This document shows positions 1 through 5,902 of a stretch of DNA of 25,089 nt, piece after piece. Every line of letters starts with the position of its first letter. The stretch's first letter is position 1. The stretch spans positions 1 to 25,089 of the forward strand of contig DDSR01000071.1 in the NCBI GenBank assembly GCA_002343455.1, in the 5' to 3' direction. The DNA comes from Deltaproteobacteria bacterium UBA2385 (GTDB taxonomy: Bacteria > Myxococcota_A > UBA796 > UBA2385). Position numbers and translations under genes: made by a program. Below the pieces are notes generated by a model. The model made no database searches. It saw only the letters and a list, made by a program, of their open reading frames with translations, and was not told the origin of the DNA.

Positions 1-1
1 C

Positions 2-745
2 GAGCTCTTCGGCTACGAGGCGGGAGCCTTCACGGGGGCTCGGGGGCGGAAGGAGGGGCGCTTCGACCTCGCCCAGGGCAGCACCCTCTTCCTGGACGAG
101 GTCACCGAGCTCACCCTGGCCTTGCAGGTGAAGCTGCTGCGGGTGCTGCAGGACGGCGAGTACGAGCGTATCGGCGGCACGCGGACCCTGCGCACCGACG
201 CGCGCATCCTGGCGGCCACCAACCGCGACCCCGAGAAGGCCGTCGCCGAGGGGCGGCTGCGCGAGGACCTCTACTACCGGCTCAACGTGATCCGACTGGA
301 GCTGCCCCCGCTGCGCCAGCGTCGGGACGACATCCCCCTCCTCGCCCGCCACTTCCTCGCCCTGCACGCCGAGCGCAACCGCAAGACGATCGCGGGCCTC
401 TCCGACGACGCCCTGGAGGCCCTCTCCAGCTGGAGCTGGCCCGGCAATGTGCGCGAGCTGGAGAACGCCATCGAGCGCGCCGTCGTCCTGGCCCGGGGTG
501 AACAGATCGAGCTCACGGATCTGCCCCCGGTCCTGCGACAGGCCCGGCAGCGCAGCGGCCTGCTCAGCTTCGCCCCCGGGACGCCCCTCAAGGTCGTCGA
601 GCGGGCCATGATCGAGTCGACCCTCGAGCAATGCGGCGGCGACAAGGCCCTGGCCGCCAGCCTGCTCGGCATCACCGCCCGCACGATCTACCGGCGGGAG
701 GCCGAGTGGCGGGGCGACGAGGATGTCGAGCCTTCCGGCGGTTAA
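2..745 (+). CDS. Sigma-54-dependent transcriptional activator, C-terminal part (5' end outside window)
   Basis: This is the last 247 residues of an enhancer-binding protein that uses ATP hydrolysis to open sigma-54 RNA polymerase promoters. The fragment begins inside the AAA+ domain: GAFTGA, the loop that contacts sigma-54, is at fragment residues 8-13. It is followed by a Walker B segment (GSTLFLDEV), the arginine-finger region ([11 protein letters not shown]) and the sensor II motif [11 protein letters not shown]. The C-terminus carries a Fis-type helix-turn-helix ([16 protein letters not shown]) for DNA binding. The N-terminal sensory domain is outside the window, so the signal is unknown. 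A small lipoprotein gene follows after 19 bases on the same strand and is probably co-transcribed. The family assignment is secure; the target genes cannot be seen. Confidence 0.95.
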   Translation, partial: ELFGYEAGAFTGARGRKEGRFDLAQGSTLFLDEVTELTLALQVKLLRVLQDGEYERIGGTRTLRTDARILAATNRDPEKAVAEGRLREDLYYRLNVIRLELPPLRQRRDDIPLLARHFLALHAERNRKTIAGLSDDALEALSSWSWPGNVRELENAIERAVVLARGEQIELTDLPPVLRQARQRSGLLSFAPGTPLKVVERAMIESTLEQCGGDKALAASLLGITARTIYRREAEWRGDEDVEPSGG

Positions 746-764
746 GCCCCGCGCAGGAGGTCCC

Positions 765-1121
765 ATGCGTCTTCGTCTCCCCCTCGCCCTGACCCTGATC
801 TTCGCGCTCGGCTGCATGTGCGGCGAGAACAGCCCCTTCCAGCAGGGCATGGACCAGGCCATGGTCGAGAACCTCGACCAGCTCAGCGCCAAGGTGGAGC
901 AGCTCGACCGCTCTCCCGAGCACCGCCGCATGCTGGAGCTGATCGCCCGGGCGCGGGCCGACGCCCTGGAGGGGCGGGTGCCGCTGGTGGACGGCTCGGT
1001 CTGGCTGGCCGAGGCCGAGCAGGCCATCGCCGACGGGTCCGTCAGCGACGCCGAGCTCAAGGCCCTGGACGCCTCCTACAAGGCCAAGGTGTCGGCCCCC
1101 GCGGCGGGTCCTCCTCCCTGA
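765..1121 (+). CDS. Small predicted lipoprotein of unknown function
   Basis: A 118-residue protein. I chose the ATG at 765 because AGGAGG lies four bases upstream and because it gives a clean signal peptide with an Arg-containing start (MRLRL) and a hydrophobic core. An ATG at 723 in the same frame would add 14 residues that spoil the signal. A lipobox-like FALGC places the lipidated Cys at residue 17, with a second Cys at 19. The mature part is short, charged and mostly helical, with a Pro-rich end. No family is recognised. It lies just after the sigma-54 activator gene, and its 3' end overlaps the convergent Lgt-like gene by 46 bases. Confidence 0.72.
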   Translation: MRLRLPLALTLIFALGCMCGENSPFQQGMDQAMVENLDQLSAKVEQLDRSPEHRRMLELIARARADALEGRVPLVDGSVWLAEAEQAIADGSVSDAELKALDASYKAKVSAPAAGPPP

Positions 1122-1900
1122 GCGGGCGCCTGGGGCGGGGCGCCGCGCAGGCGGGCCACCAGCACCAGGGACGCGACGAAGAGCGCGATCATGATCCACT
1201 GGGCCGGGGTCAGGCCGGCGTAGCGCAGATCGGCGCCGTCCAGATCGGTGTTGCGCAAGAAGTCCAGCAGGAAGCGGATCGGCGCGTACATGGCGGCGAA
1301 GAGGGCCAGGAAGAAGCCCGGGCGGGTCGGTCGCCGGGCCAGCAGGAAGAAGGTCAGGGCGATGACCGCGGTCCACAGCGCCTCGTACAGGCCCAGGTCG
1401 TGCCGGGCCCCGCCCGGGAAGTCCACCGCCAGGAAGAAGTCGCTGGGCCGGCCGATGTGGTCGTGGGCGCTGAAGCAGCCCAGCCGCGCGATCGTCCAGG
1501 CGAAGGGGAAGCCGAAGGCGATGACGTCGGCGTGCACCCAGAAGTCGCGCTTGCGGATGACCTTGTAGAAGAGGACCGCGCCGACGATGGCCCCCAGGAA
1601 GCCGCCCGTGCTGGAGAGGCCCGCCCAGACCTTGAACAGGGTCAGCCAGCCCTCCTCTTCGATCAGGTGCGGGTTGTAGGCGGCGACGTGCAGGAAGTGG
1701 CCGCCGACGAAGCCCATGCCGACGATCACGACCGCCCCGTCGACGATGTCGCGCACGTCCAGGCCGAGCCGGATGCCGCGGGCGCGGGCGATCTCCAGGC
1801 CGACCATGAACGAGACGGCGGCCAGGATCTCCCACAGGGAGAGGGTCCAGGAGCCGATCGGGAAGGAGACTGGCGCGAAGTAGGGGATGGCGGCGAGCAT
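1076..1900 (-). CDS. Lgt-like membrane protein (prolipoprotein diacylglyceryl transferase family, divergent)
   Basis: A 274-residue polytopic membrane protein. Lgt moves diacylglycerol from phosphatidylglycerol to the lipobox Cys of prolipoproteins in the inner membrane. Lgt-like features are ARLGCF (139 is the Arg of the family GR-x-GNF signature), HDLGLYEALW (compare HP-x-x-LYEA) and IRFLLDFLRNTD near the C-terminus. The substrate-site HGG of E. coli Lgt (His103) reads TGG here (residues 98-100), and the signature Asn is Cys142. It is therefore a divergent member and may not replace a standard Lgt. The ATG at 1900 gives the usual Lgt beginning (IPYFAPVSFPIG); a further upstream in-frame start would add an unlikely polar leader. 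It is divergent from the proline-dehydrogenase-like gene. Confidence 0.72.
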   Translation of the reverse strand: MLAAIPYFAPVSFPIGSWTLSLWEILAAVSFMVGLEIARARGIRLGLDVRDIVDGAVVIVGMGFVGGHFLHVAAYNPHLIEEEGWLTLFKVWAGLSSTGGFLGAIVGAVLFYKVIRKRDFWVHADVIAFGFPFAWTIARLGCFSAHDHIGRPSDFFLAVDFPGGARHDLGLYEALWTAVIALTFFLLARRPTRPGFFLALFAAMYAPIRFLLDFLRNTDLDGADLRYAGLTPAQWIMIALFVASLVLVARLRGAPPQAPAQGGGPAAGADTLAL

Positions 1901-1989
1901 GGGGCGGTCTAACCCCCCCTCGGGGGAATCCGCGCTATGGAGACCCCATGAGAGCGACCCCTCGTCCCGGGCCGCCCTCGGGGTTCCCG

Positions 1990-2000
1990 CCACGTCGTGG
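1990..2000. other. Short palindrome CCACGTCGTGG upstream of the ProDH-like gene
   Basis: A perfect 5-bp inverted repeat around a central T ends seven bases before the ATG at 2008, where the ribosome-binding site would lie. It could be an operator half-site pair or an initiation-region hairpin. It is short enough to be chance in GC-rich DNA. Confidence 0.2.
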
Positions 2001-2007
2001 GTGTACC

Positions 2008-2934
2008 ATGTTCAAGAAAGTCGCCTCGAGGCTCGCGCAGAGCTCGTCCTTCCGCAAGACCGTGATGAGCACGCCCGTCCTCAGGGAGCTCGCTGGAACG
2101 TACATCGGGGGGGAGGACCTGGACGCGGGCCTCGCCACGGTCCAGCAGCTGAACGCCCAGGGCGTCAAGGGGTCGCTGAACTTCTACGGCATGCACGCCT
2201 GCCAGGCGGGGAAGGCGGAGCACGCAGCCGATGAGGCGATCACCGCCCTTCGGCGGATCCAGGCGGAGGGGGTCGACGCCAACATCTCGGTCAAGCTGAC
2301 GATGATCGGCCTGGACATCGGAGAGGACTACTGTCGCCACCAGCTCCGGCGGATCCTGGACTGTGCCTCCGAGTCGCACGGCTTCGTCCGGGTGGACATG
2401 GAGGAGTCGCCCTACCTCGATCGGACCCTGCGGATCTTCGAGGAGATGCGGGTCCGATACGGCGTTCGGACCGTCGGGCTGGTCATCCAGTCCTACCTGC
2501 GGCATCGCGAGGCCGACCTCGATCGCCTGATGGACCACGGGGCCCACATCCGACTCGTGAAGGGCGGCTGCCGCGAGCGGCGTGACGTCGCCTTCCAGTC
2601 GGAACTCGAGATCGACGACGCGTTCCGGCACGACATCGAGCGGCTCCTGAAGCGGGGGCGATCCCCGGCGATCGCCACCTATGACGCCGAGGCGATCGCC
2701 TGGACCCGAGACTGCCAGCACCGGTTGGGCCTGGGCCCCGAGGCCCTCGAGTTCCAGATGCTCTTTGGGGTCAAGCCCGAGCTGCTGGGAGCGCTCGTGG
2801 CGGACGGCTACTCCGTGCGCTCCTACATCCCTTATGGGGGGGCCTGGCCCACCCATGTGCTCAGCTGCATGCTTCAGCGGGTCCACCCCTTGGACTCCGC
2901 GCGCCCCGACCCGCCAGTCGCCCGCGTTTCTTGA
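2008..2934 (+). CDS. Proline dehydrogenase-family protein with unusual C-terminus
   Basis: A 308-residue protein with the FAD-dependent proline dehydrogenase TIM-barrel core, the family that oxidises proline to pyrroline-5-carboxylate. Hallmarks in order are NISVKLTMIGLDI (92-104), VRVDMEESPYLDRTL (128-141), VGLVIQSYLRHREADL (156-171), IRLVKGG (181-187) and EFQMLFGVKPELL (248-260) followed by SYIPYGGAW (272-280). Known enzymes end with a helix bearing RRLxE, whose two Arg bind the proline carboxylate. Here the sequence after GGAW is PTHVLSCMLQR and has no Arg pair. The ATG at 2008 is chosen because FKKVASRLAQSS resembles the usual family N-terminus; an in-frame start at 1948 adds a Pro/Arg-rich leader. 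The length is near that of monofunctional enzymes. The fold is confident; the substrate is not. Confidence 0.8.
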   Translation: MFKKVASRLAQSSSFRKTVMSTPVLRELAGTYIGGEDLDAGLATVQQLNAQGVKGSLNFYGMHACQAGKAEHAADEAITALRRIQAEGVDANISVKLTMIGLDIGEDYCRHQLRRILDCASESHGFVRVDMEESPYLDRTLRIFEEMRVRYGVRTVGLVIQSYLRHREADLDRLMDHGAHIRLVKGGCRERRDVAFQSELEIDDAFRHDIERLLKRGRSPAIATYDAEAIAWTRDCQHRLGLGPEALEFQMLFGVKPELLGALVADGYSVRSYIPYGGAWPTHVLSCMLQRVHPLDSARPDPPVARVS

Positions 2935-2985
2935 TATCGTGGGCGCCATTGCGGCCCTGCACCCCAGGGCCCGGAAGAGGTCCGT

Positions 2986-3429
2986 ATGGCCGTCATCACC
3001 ACCGACATCCTCCTCGAAGGCGCCCGGCGCGACGCCGTCTTCGGCTGGCTGAGCGAGCCCTCGCACCACGAGCAGCTCCTGCAGGGCGTCTTCGACGATC
3101 TCTCCCAGGTCAAGCCCGGCGAGTTCGAAGCGAAGCTGCGCAGCCGCCCGGTCGCTCGGCCGATCCGCTACGTCTTCGAGCGGCCCGACGACAGCCACGG
3201 TGGCCGGCGGGTGCTCTGCCGGACCGAGGGCCGCCGCATCGCAGGCTCGCTGCACTACAGCCTGCGCACCATGAAGCCCTCGACCAACACCCTGCTGACG
3301 GTCCACATGGACTACGAGCCGGGCCGGGTGCTGGGCGCCGCGCTGGACCAGCTCGTCCTGCGCAAGGACCTGGAGTCGGCCCTGCGCAAGATCGCCGAGA
3401 ACGCCGGTCGGGTCATCCCCCGCGGCTGA
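2986..3429 (+). CDS. SRPBCC (START-like) family protein
   Basis: A 147-residue cytoplasmic protein with no signal peptide. The order of elements fits the SRPBCC/START helix-grip fold: an N-terminal strand (VITTDILLEG), a helical segment with a tryptophan (AVFGWLSEPSHHEQLL), alternating beta strands (RRVLCRTEGRRIAGSLHYSLR, then TLLTVHMDYEPG), and a long C-terminal helix (LVLRKDLESALRKIAENA). Such proteins bind hydrophobic ligands or act as cyclases or hydrolases; nothing here fixes the ligand. The start has AGAGG seven bases upstream. It follows the ProDH-like gene by 51 bases and its end overlaps the convergent acetyltransferase gene by 17 bases. Confidence 0.62.
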   Translation: MAVITTDILLEGARRDAVFGWLSEPSHHEQLLQGVFDDLSQVKPGEFEAKLRSRPVARPIRYVFERPDDSHGGRRVLCRTEGRRIAGSLHYSLRTMKPSTNTLLTVHMDYEPGRVLGAALDQLVLRKDLESALRKIAENAGRVIPRG

Positions 3430-4069
3430 GCGAATCCTCCGCAGGACGCAGGGTCCTCGCCATCAGCAGATCGTCCCGCTCCCGCCCGTCGGCCTCGCGC
3501 ACCGAGCCGCGGCGCCGGCCCTCCTCAACGAAGCCCTGGGCCCGGTAGAGGGCGACGGCGCGCTCGTTGTCGGCCATGACCGCCAGCACCAGGCGGCCCA
3601 GGCCCGGCTGCCCCTCGGCCCACCCGATCGCCCGGCTGAGCAGGCGCCGGCCTACGCCTCGCCCGCGCTCCTCGGCGAGCACCATCAGCTCCAGGCTGGC
3701 CTCGTGCGCCACCCGCCGGAGCCTCCCGCCGCGCAGCCAGCAGGCGCCGACCAGGGTTCGACCTCGCCAGGCCAGGAGGACCCGGCTGTTGGGCTGCCGG
3801 TCCAGCGCGGCGAGCTCCTCGCCCACCGCCTCGACGCTGAGCACCACCTCGTCCGGATCCGCCAAGAACCAGGCCCCCTCTGCCAGCACCGAGGAGCGGA
3901 GCTGAGAGAGGGGGCCTGCGTCCTGCCGCGTTGCCGGCCGGATCTCGAGCCGTGCTGCGGGCTTCGCCCGCCCCCCTTCGAGGGGGGCACCGCAAGCGGT
4001 TCCCCCCTGACCCGCCTCGTCGCAGTTGGCCCTCCGCTCCTTCGTCGCTTCGGTCCAACCACTCCTCAC
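3413..4069 (-). CDS. GNAT-family N-acetyltransferase
   Basis: The recognisable domain begins at LEIRPATRQDAGPL, about 40 residues into the open frame, and continues through the acetyl-CoA-binding motif A (LELMVLAEERGRGVGRRLLSRA, with RGRGVG contacting the pyrophosphate) and motif B (NERAVALYRAQGFVEEG), ending with the usual final strand. GNAT enzymes transfer an acetyl group from acetyl-CoA to an amine; the acceptor is unknown. The start is a problem: the only initiation codon before the domain is a GTG at 4069, and the 40 or so residues after it are Gly/Arg-rich and encoded by a hairpin-rich stretch that looks intergenic. The N-terminal boundary is therefore uncertain, but the domain itself is clear. 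Confidence 0.78.
   Translation of the reverse strand: MRSGWTEATKERRANCDEAGQGGTACGAPLEGGRAKPAARLEIRPATRQDAGPLSQLRSSVLAEGAWFLADPDEVVLSVEAVGEELAALDRQPNSRVLLAWRGRTLVGACWLRGGRLRRVAHEASLELMVLAEERGRGVGRRLLSRAIGWAEGQPGLGRLVLAVMADNERAVALYRAQGFVEEGRRRGSVREADGRERDDLLMARTLRPAEDSLSRGG
3970..4000. other. Two adjacent GC-rich inverted repeats
   Basis: 3970-3988 is a perfect inverted repeat with 8-base arms (GCCCCCCT/AGGGGGGC) around TCG. It is followed immediately by ACCGC-AA-GCGGT at 3989-4000. They fall in the doubtful N-terminal part of the acetyltransferase frame and could be an intergenic repeat element. There is no T tract, so I do not call a terminator. Confidence 0.45.
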
Positions 4070-4079
4070 CGGGTCACCC

Positions 4080-4094
4080 CCCTCCCTAGGAGGG
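4080..4094 (-). other. Hairpin just after the radical SAM stop codon
   Basis: CCCTCC-CTA-GGAGGG forms a 6-bp stem starting three bases beyond the stop codon of the minus-strand radical SAM gene. Its position suits a transcript-end or RNA-stabilising hairpin, but no T run follows it. Confidence 0.35.
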
Positions 4095-4097
4095 CGC

Positions 4098-5723
4098 TCA
4101 GAGGGCGTTCGACGCCGTCGGAGCGGCCGCGCCCGCGTCCGCGCCGGTCATGCCGGTCAGGCGGGCGTCGAAGATCTTCAACCGGCTGGTGACCGTGCCG
4201 AGCGCCTTGGCGCGCTTGAGCGACTCGTTGCGGAAGACCTTGCGGAAGGCGTAGAGCGCCCCGCGGAAGACCTGGGCGGCCGGCTCCATGTAGTCGCTGG
4301 TCATCGCCTCGACGACGCGGCGGTCGATCAGCACCTTGAGCAGCGGGTGCGGGAACTTGCCGGAGCGGGAGAGGAACAGCAGCATGTTGGTGTAGCTGTC
4401 GTGCCGCTCGGAGTACATCCGGTCGTAGATCTCCTTCTTCTCGTCGTTGACCAGCCCGTCGCGCTCGGCGATCGTGTGCAGCGAGGTCCCCGGGTAGAAG
4501 ATGATCGAGAAGACCTGCAAGCGGTAGGGCTTCGGCAGGTTGCTGATCAGCTCGAGCGTCGCCAGCTTGTCGTCCAGCGTCTCGTAGGCGAGGTCATAGA
4601 CCAGGTCGTACTGCGGGGCCGCGGTGCGGTCGGCGTACTTGGTGATGATCTCGGCCGACTTGATGATCTTGTCGTTGCCCATCGTCGAGCGCTTGAACAT
4701 CTTCTGGATGCGCGGCGAGCCGTGCTCGACGCCCATCTGGATGCAGAGCAGGCCGGCGTCCACCAGGGCGCCGTACTTCTCGTCGGTGATCGTGCCGGGG
4801 CTGCCGAGCAGGTAGAAGGGGAAGCCCACCTTCTCCTTGTACTCCTTGCAGAAGTACAGCATGTCGGGCAGCGGGCGCCCGAAGAAGCTGTCGTCGGAGA
4901 ACCAGATGAAGTTGATGAAGGGGAAGCGTCGCTTGACCTCGACCAGCTCGTTGATGGTGTGGTCGACGCTGCGGTAGCGCACGTAGCGCTGGCGCTTGTA
5001 GAGGTCGCGGTAGAAGCTGTTGCCGCAGTAGGTGCAGGCGTGCGGGCAGCCGCGGCCGGTCATGGTCTGGTAGCCCACCAGCCCGAACATGCGGCTGACC
5101 GTGCCGTTGCGCAGGTAGCGGTGCATCAGGTCGTCGTTGCTGGGCAGCAGCTCGCCCTCGAAGAGGTACCAGTGGTCCTCGTGATCGAAGTCGGGGGCCG
5201 GGTAGAGGTCCAGGTCCTGCTCCAGCGAGCCGACCATGTTGCGGACGACGGTGTCGCCCTTGCGCCAGATGAGCGACTTGATGTCGTGCAGCTCGTCGCC
5301 CTTGCCGGCCTCGAGCTTCTCGATCAGCTGGAGGATCAGGTCCTCGGCGTCGCCGATCGCCACGTAGTCGGCCCAGCGGATGCTCTCGTCGGGGCGGACC
5401 GAGGGGTGGAAGCCGCCCCAGATCACCGGGATGCCCAGGCGCTCCTTGATCTCGCGGGTGATCTGCTTGGCGCTGTCGAAGTAGTGGGTCATCAAGGTCA
5501 CGCCGACCAGGTCAGAGTCCTTGCACAGCTCGATCATCTTGTCGATGACCGAGGCGGCGTACCGGTCCTCGGTCCGCTCGACGTGGGCGTACTCGCCGTC
5601 GCCGGCGAAGTCCGGCATGAAGATCATCTGCGTCTGGTGGCCGTGCTGCTTCAGCATGCCCGAGAGCGTGCGGATCCCGTAGTTGGTGACGTCCGGGTAG
5701 GGGCTGATGAGGGTGACCTTCAC
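4098..5723 (-). CDS. Cobalamin-binding-type radical SAM enzyme
   Basis: A 541-residue protein with the layout of B12-binding radical SAM enzymes. The N-terminal Rossmann-like domain covers residues 1-135 (VKVTLISPYPD at the start, VGVTLMTHYFDSA, then IPVIWGGFHPSVRPDE and DYVAIGDAED). The radical SAM barrel starts at GRGCPHACTYCGNSF, whose Cys226, Cys230 and Cys233 bind the 4Fe-4S cluster, and continues through FIWFSDDSFF and IQMGVEHGS to about 430. A helical tail follows. The GTG at 5723 is chosen because AGGAG lies five bases upstream and the protein then starts at the conserved first strand. Such enzymes methylate or rearrange varied substrates; the substrate is not evident. The gene stands alone, divergent from the VIT/VWA operon. 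Confidence 0.85.
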   Translation of the reverse strand: MKVTLISPYPDVTNYGIRTLSGMLKQHGHQTQMIFMPDFAGDGEYAHVERTEDRYAASVIDKMIELCKDSDLVGVTLMTHYFDSAKQITREIKERLGIPVIWGGFHPSVRPDESIRWADYVAIGDAEDLILQLIEKLEAGKGDELHDIKSLIWRKGDTVVRNMVGSLEQDLDLYPAPDFDHEDHWYLFEGELLPSNDDLMHRYLRNGTVSRMFGLVGYQTMTGRGCPHACTYCGNSFYRDLYKRQRYVRYRSVDHTINELVEVKRRFPFINFIWFSDDSFFGRPLPDMLYFCKEYKEKVGFPFYLLGSPGTITDEKYGALVDAGLLCIQMGVEHGSPRIQKMFKRSTMGNDKIIKSAEIITKYADRTAAPQYDLVYDLAYETLDDKLATLELISNLPKPYRLQVFSIIFYPGTSLHTIAERDGLVNDEKKEIYDRMYSERHDSYTNMLLFLSRSGKFPHPLLKVLIDRRVVEAMTSDYMEPAAQVFRGALYAFRKVFRNESLKRAKALGTVTSRLKIFDARLTGMTGADAGAAAPTASNAL

Positions 5724-5778
5724 GTGGACTCCTGGCGGGTGGGGATCGACCGGGCTGGGACGCTCCCTGGGCTCTCGG

Positions 5779-5807
5779 GTACTACCTGCGGTCTGGGGAT
5801 CGGTCAA
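5779..5807 (-). promoter_or_regulatory. Probable sigma-70-type promoter of the radical SAM gene
   Basis: Read on the minus strand, TTGACC (5807-5802) and TAGTAC (5784-5779) are separated by 17 bases. The -35 matches five of six consensus bases and the -10 matches three. Transcription would start near 5772 and give a leader of about 50 bases before the GTG at 5723. Confidence 0.4.
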
Positions 5808-5822
5808 CAGGGTAGGGGACCT

Positions 5823-5846
5823 GGAATTTTTCTTCGGACGCTTGTC
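5823..5846 (+). promoter_or_regulatory. Possible ECF-sigma promoter of the VIT/VWA-sigma operon
   Basis: GGAAT followed by a T run (5823-5827 and after) and GTC at 5844-5846, 16 bases on, resemble the GGAAC-N16-GTC layout of ECF-sigma promoters. The patch is AT-rich in an otherwise GC-rich 179-base divergent region (5724-5902) and would give a leader of about 50 bases. Because the operon encodes an ECF-type sigma factor, autoregulation is plausible. This is a weak match judged by eye. Confidence 0.25.
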
Positions 5847-5902
5847 ACAACCGGCCCCGCCCCTGCGTTGGCGGAGTGAACCCCAGCGCCCCGGAGGCCA
5901 CC

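Noticed and set aside
818..1912. Plus-strand Gly/Ala/Glu-rich frame opposite the Lgt-like gene
   Set aside because: Antisense shadow with no start-site support; the minus strand shows a polytopic membrane protein with family motifs.
4026..5879. Long plus-strand frame opposite the radical SAM gene
   Set aside because: Its composition is the typical Val/Asp/Leu-rich shadow of a GC-rich gene; the minus-strand frame has the CxxxCxxC motif and B12-type domain.
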